Made by a program: the position numbers and the translations under genes. The notes beneath the pieces were generated by a model. That model was not told the origin of the DNA. It saw nothing but the letters and a program-made list of their open reading frames with translations, and did not search any database. Below, piece by piece: positions 62,708-64,000 of a stretch of 64,000 nt of DNA (the first letter of the stretch is position 1; every line of letters starts with the position of its first letter). Source of the stretch: Achromobacter sp. RTa (GTDB lineage: Bacteria; Pseudomonadota; Gammaproteobacteria; Burkholderiales; Burkholderiaceae_B); NCBI RefSeq assembly GCF_000757485.1, contig NZ_JPYO01000042.1:333954-397953 (forward strand), given 5' to 3'.

Positions 62708-64000
62708 ATGACGATCCGCCAACTACGCAACTACATCGATGGCCGCTTTGAAGAGGGCGCGTCCACCTTCGACAAACACAGCCCGGTGGACGGCCGGCTG
62801 CTCGCCCGGGTCCATGAAGCCAGCCGGGATCAGGTGGACCGGGCCGTGGCGGCGGCGCGGCGCGCCCTGCCCGCCTGGGCCGCATTGCCGGTCGCCGCGC
62901 GCACCGACCACCTGCTGGCGCTGGCCGATGGCATCAACCGGCGCTTCGACGACTTCCTGCAGGCGGAGATCGGCGATACCGGCAAGCCCGTCGGCTGGGC
63001 GGGCAAGATCGACATCCCGCGCGGGGCGGCCAACTTCCGGGCCTTTGCCGAATTGGCCCGCACGCTGGACATGGAAAGCTACATGACCGATACGCCCGAC
63101 GGCAGGCAGGCGCTGAACTATGCCTATCGCAAGCCGTTGGGCGTGGTGGGCGTGATTTCTCCGTGGAACCTGCCCCTCCTGCTGCTGACCTGGAAGGTGG
63201 CGCCCGCCCTGGCATTCGGCAACACGGTGGTAATGAAGCCCTCCGAGGTCACGCCTTCGACGGCCACGCTGCTGGCCGAGGTCGCCGGCCAGGCGGGCCT
63301 GCCGGCCGGCGTGCTGAACCTGGCGCACGGATTCGGCCCCGGGTCCGCGGGCGAATTCATCACCACCCACCCGGACATCGACGGCATTACCTTCACGGGT
63401 GAATCCGCCACCGGCGCCACCATCATGCGGGCCGTGGCGCCGGGCGTAAAGCCGGTGTCGTTCGAACTGGGCGGCAAGAACGCGGCGCTGGTGTTCGCGG
63501 ACGCGGACTTCGACGCAGCGGTGGACGGCGTGACGCGCTCGGCCTTCGCCAACTGCGGGCAAGTGTGCCTGTGCACGGAACGCGTCTACGTCGAGCGCCC
63601 GGTCTATGAGCGTTTCGTGGAGGCGCTGGCGGCGCGGGCCCGGTCGATGCGCATCGGCTGGCCGATGGAGCCCGATACCGAAATGGGCCCGCTCGTGTCG
63701 CGCGAGCACCGCGAGAAAGTGCTGTCGTACTTCGCGCTGGCCCGCCAGGAAGGCGCGACGGTGGCGGCCGGCGGCGGCATTCCGGAATTCGGGGATGCCC
63801 GCGACAACGGCGCCTACGTGCAGCCCACGGTCTGGACCGGCCTGCCCGAGCATGCCCGCTGCATCAAGGAGGAAGTCTTCGGCCCCGTCTGCCACGTGGC
63901 GCCTTTCGACACCGAGGAAGAGGCCATCCGCCTGGCGAACGATACGCGCTACGGGCTGGCCGCGGCCGTGTGGACGCAGAACCTCGCCCGCGGCCACCGC
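62708..64000 (+). CDS. aldehyde dehydrogenase, 2-hydroxymuconic semialdehyde dehydrogenase-like (3' end outside window)
   Basis: The first 431 residues of an aldehyde dehydrogenase expected to be about 485 long; the frame is open to the last base. It starts at 62708 with LRNYIDGRFEEGASTFDKHSPVDG. SPWNLPLLLLTWKVAPALAFGNTVVMKPSE, SFELGGKNAALVFADADF (general-base Glu) and FANCGQVCLCTERVYVERP (catalytic Cys) are all present. The FANCGQVCL and ERVYVERP pattern resembles the meta-cleavage pathway enzymes DmpC/XylG and the HpcC group. Control by the divergent MarR protein fits aromatic catabolism; genes downstream are out of view. Confidence 0.88.
   Translation, partial: MTIRQLRNYIDGRFEEGASTFDKHSPVDGRLLARVHEASRDQVDRAVAAARRALPAWAALPVAARTDHLLALADGINRRFDDFLQAEIGDTGKPVGWAGKIDIPRGAANFRAFAELARTLDMESYMTDTPDGRQALNYAYRKPLGVVGVISPWNLPLLLLTWKVAPALAFGNTVVMKPSEVTPSTATLLAEVAGQAGLPAGVLNLAHGFGPGSAGEFITTHPDIDGITFTGESATGATIMRAVAPGVKPVSFELGGKNAALVFADADFDAAVDGVTRSAFANCGQVCLCTERVYVERPVYERFVEALAARARSMRIGWPMEPDTEMGPLVSREHREKVLSYFALARQEGATVAAGGGIPEFGDARDNGAYVQPTVWTGLPEHARCIKEEVFGPVCHVAPFDTEEEAIRLANDTRYGLAAAVWTQNLARGHR

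Overview
The window is high-GC, densely packed bacterial DNA with a betaproteobacterial character, most like the Bordetella/Achromobacter group (Alcaligenaceae, Burkholderiales). This rests on the groESL pair with a CIRCE operator, two Bug/TctC solute-binding proteins, many IclR/GntR-controlled catabolic operons, and ATGA/TGATG-coupled genes throughout. The assignment is inferred from gene content; no 16S or other marker is present. I saw no tRNA, rRNA, CRISPR array, transposase or phage gene.

Layout. 1-5342 (+): the 3' end of an aldehyde dehydrogenase, a DUF3311/sodium-solute symporter pair, a type II lumazine synthase (RibH2), an M20 amidohydrolase and an MFS transporter. 5373-6161 (-): a PhzF-family protein. 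6245-16299 (-): a nine-gene operon with a complete carbohydrate-type ABC importer interleaved with oxidoreductases and an MmgE/PrpD protein, divergent from an IclR regulator (16592). 17440-18951: a GST divergent from an HxlR regulator, and a small membrane protein. 19147-27803: a GntR regulator plus a stand-alone V4R sensor, divergent from a family-5 (peptide-type) ABC importer and a two-subunit Rieske ring-hydroxylating oxygenase. Matching palindromes lie on both sides of this divergent region.

27862-36290 is a gold/copper-type resistance locus: a GolB-like metallochaperone, an ISC-type ferredoxin, a GolS-like MerR regulator and a ferredoxin-domain reductase on the minus strand, and a GesABC/MdsABC-like RND efflux operon on the plus strand. 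Each of its four transcription units begins at a promoter with the MerR-type 19-bp spacer. No GolT/CopA ATPase is present, and two redox genes have joined the locus. 36392-37221 (-) holds a Tsi6-like type VI secretion immunity gene coupled to an unknown gene, without an effector, bracketed by a 19-bp direct repeat.

37555-46869: an MFS transporter; a Bug protein with an enolase-superfamily enzyme, divergent from a helix-turn-helix/citrate-synthase fusion; an exported amidase; a VOC protein; a second Bug protein; and an IclR regulator. The same 19-bp dyad occurs at two sites here. 47090-53237 (+): an eight-gene acyl-CoA catabolic operon (enoyl-CoA hydratase, SDR, CoA-transferase A/B, nitronate-monooxygenase-like flavoprotein, MaoC, DUF35, thiolase-like protein without the usual cysteines). 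53404-58767 (-): a FecI-FecR-TonB receptor-PepSY iron uptake operon with a probable Fur box. 58864-60941 (+): groES-groEL. The end carries a YihY/BrkB membrane protein, and a MarR regulator divergent from an aldehyde dehydrogenase that runs off the window.

Starts were chosen by eye from Shine-Dalgarno spacing, overlaps and family N-termini. Family names rest on motif recognition from memory, not on database searches.
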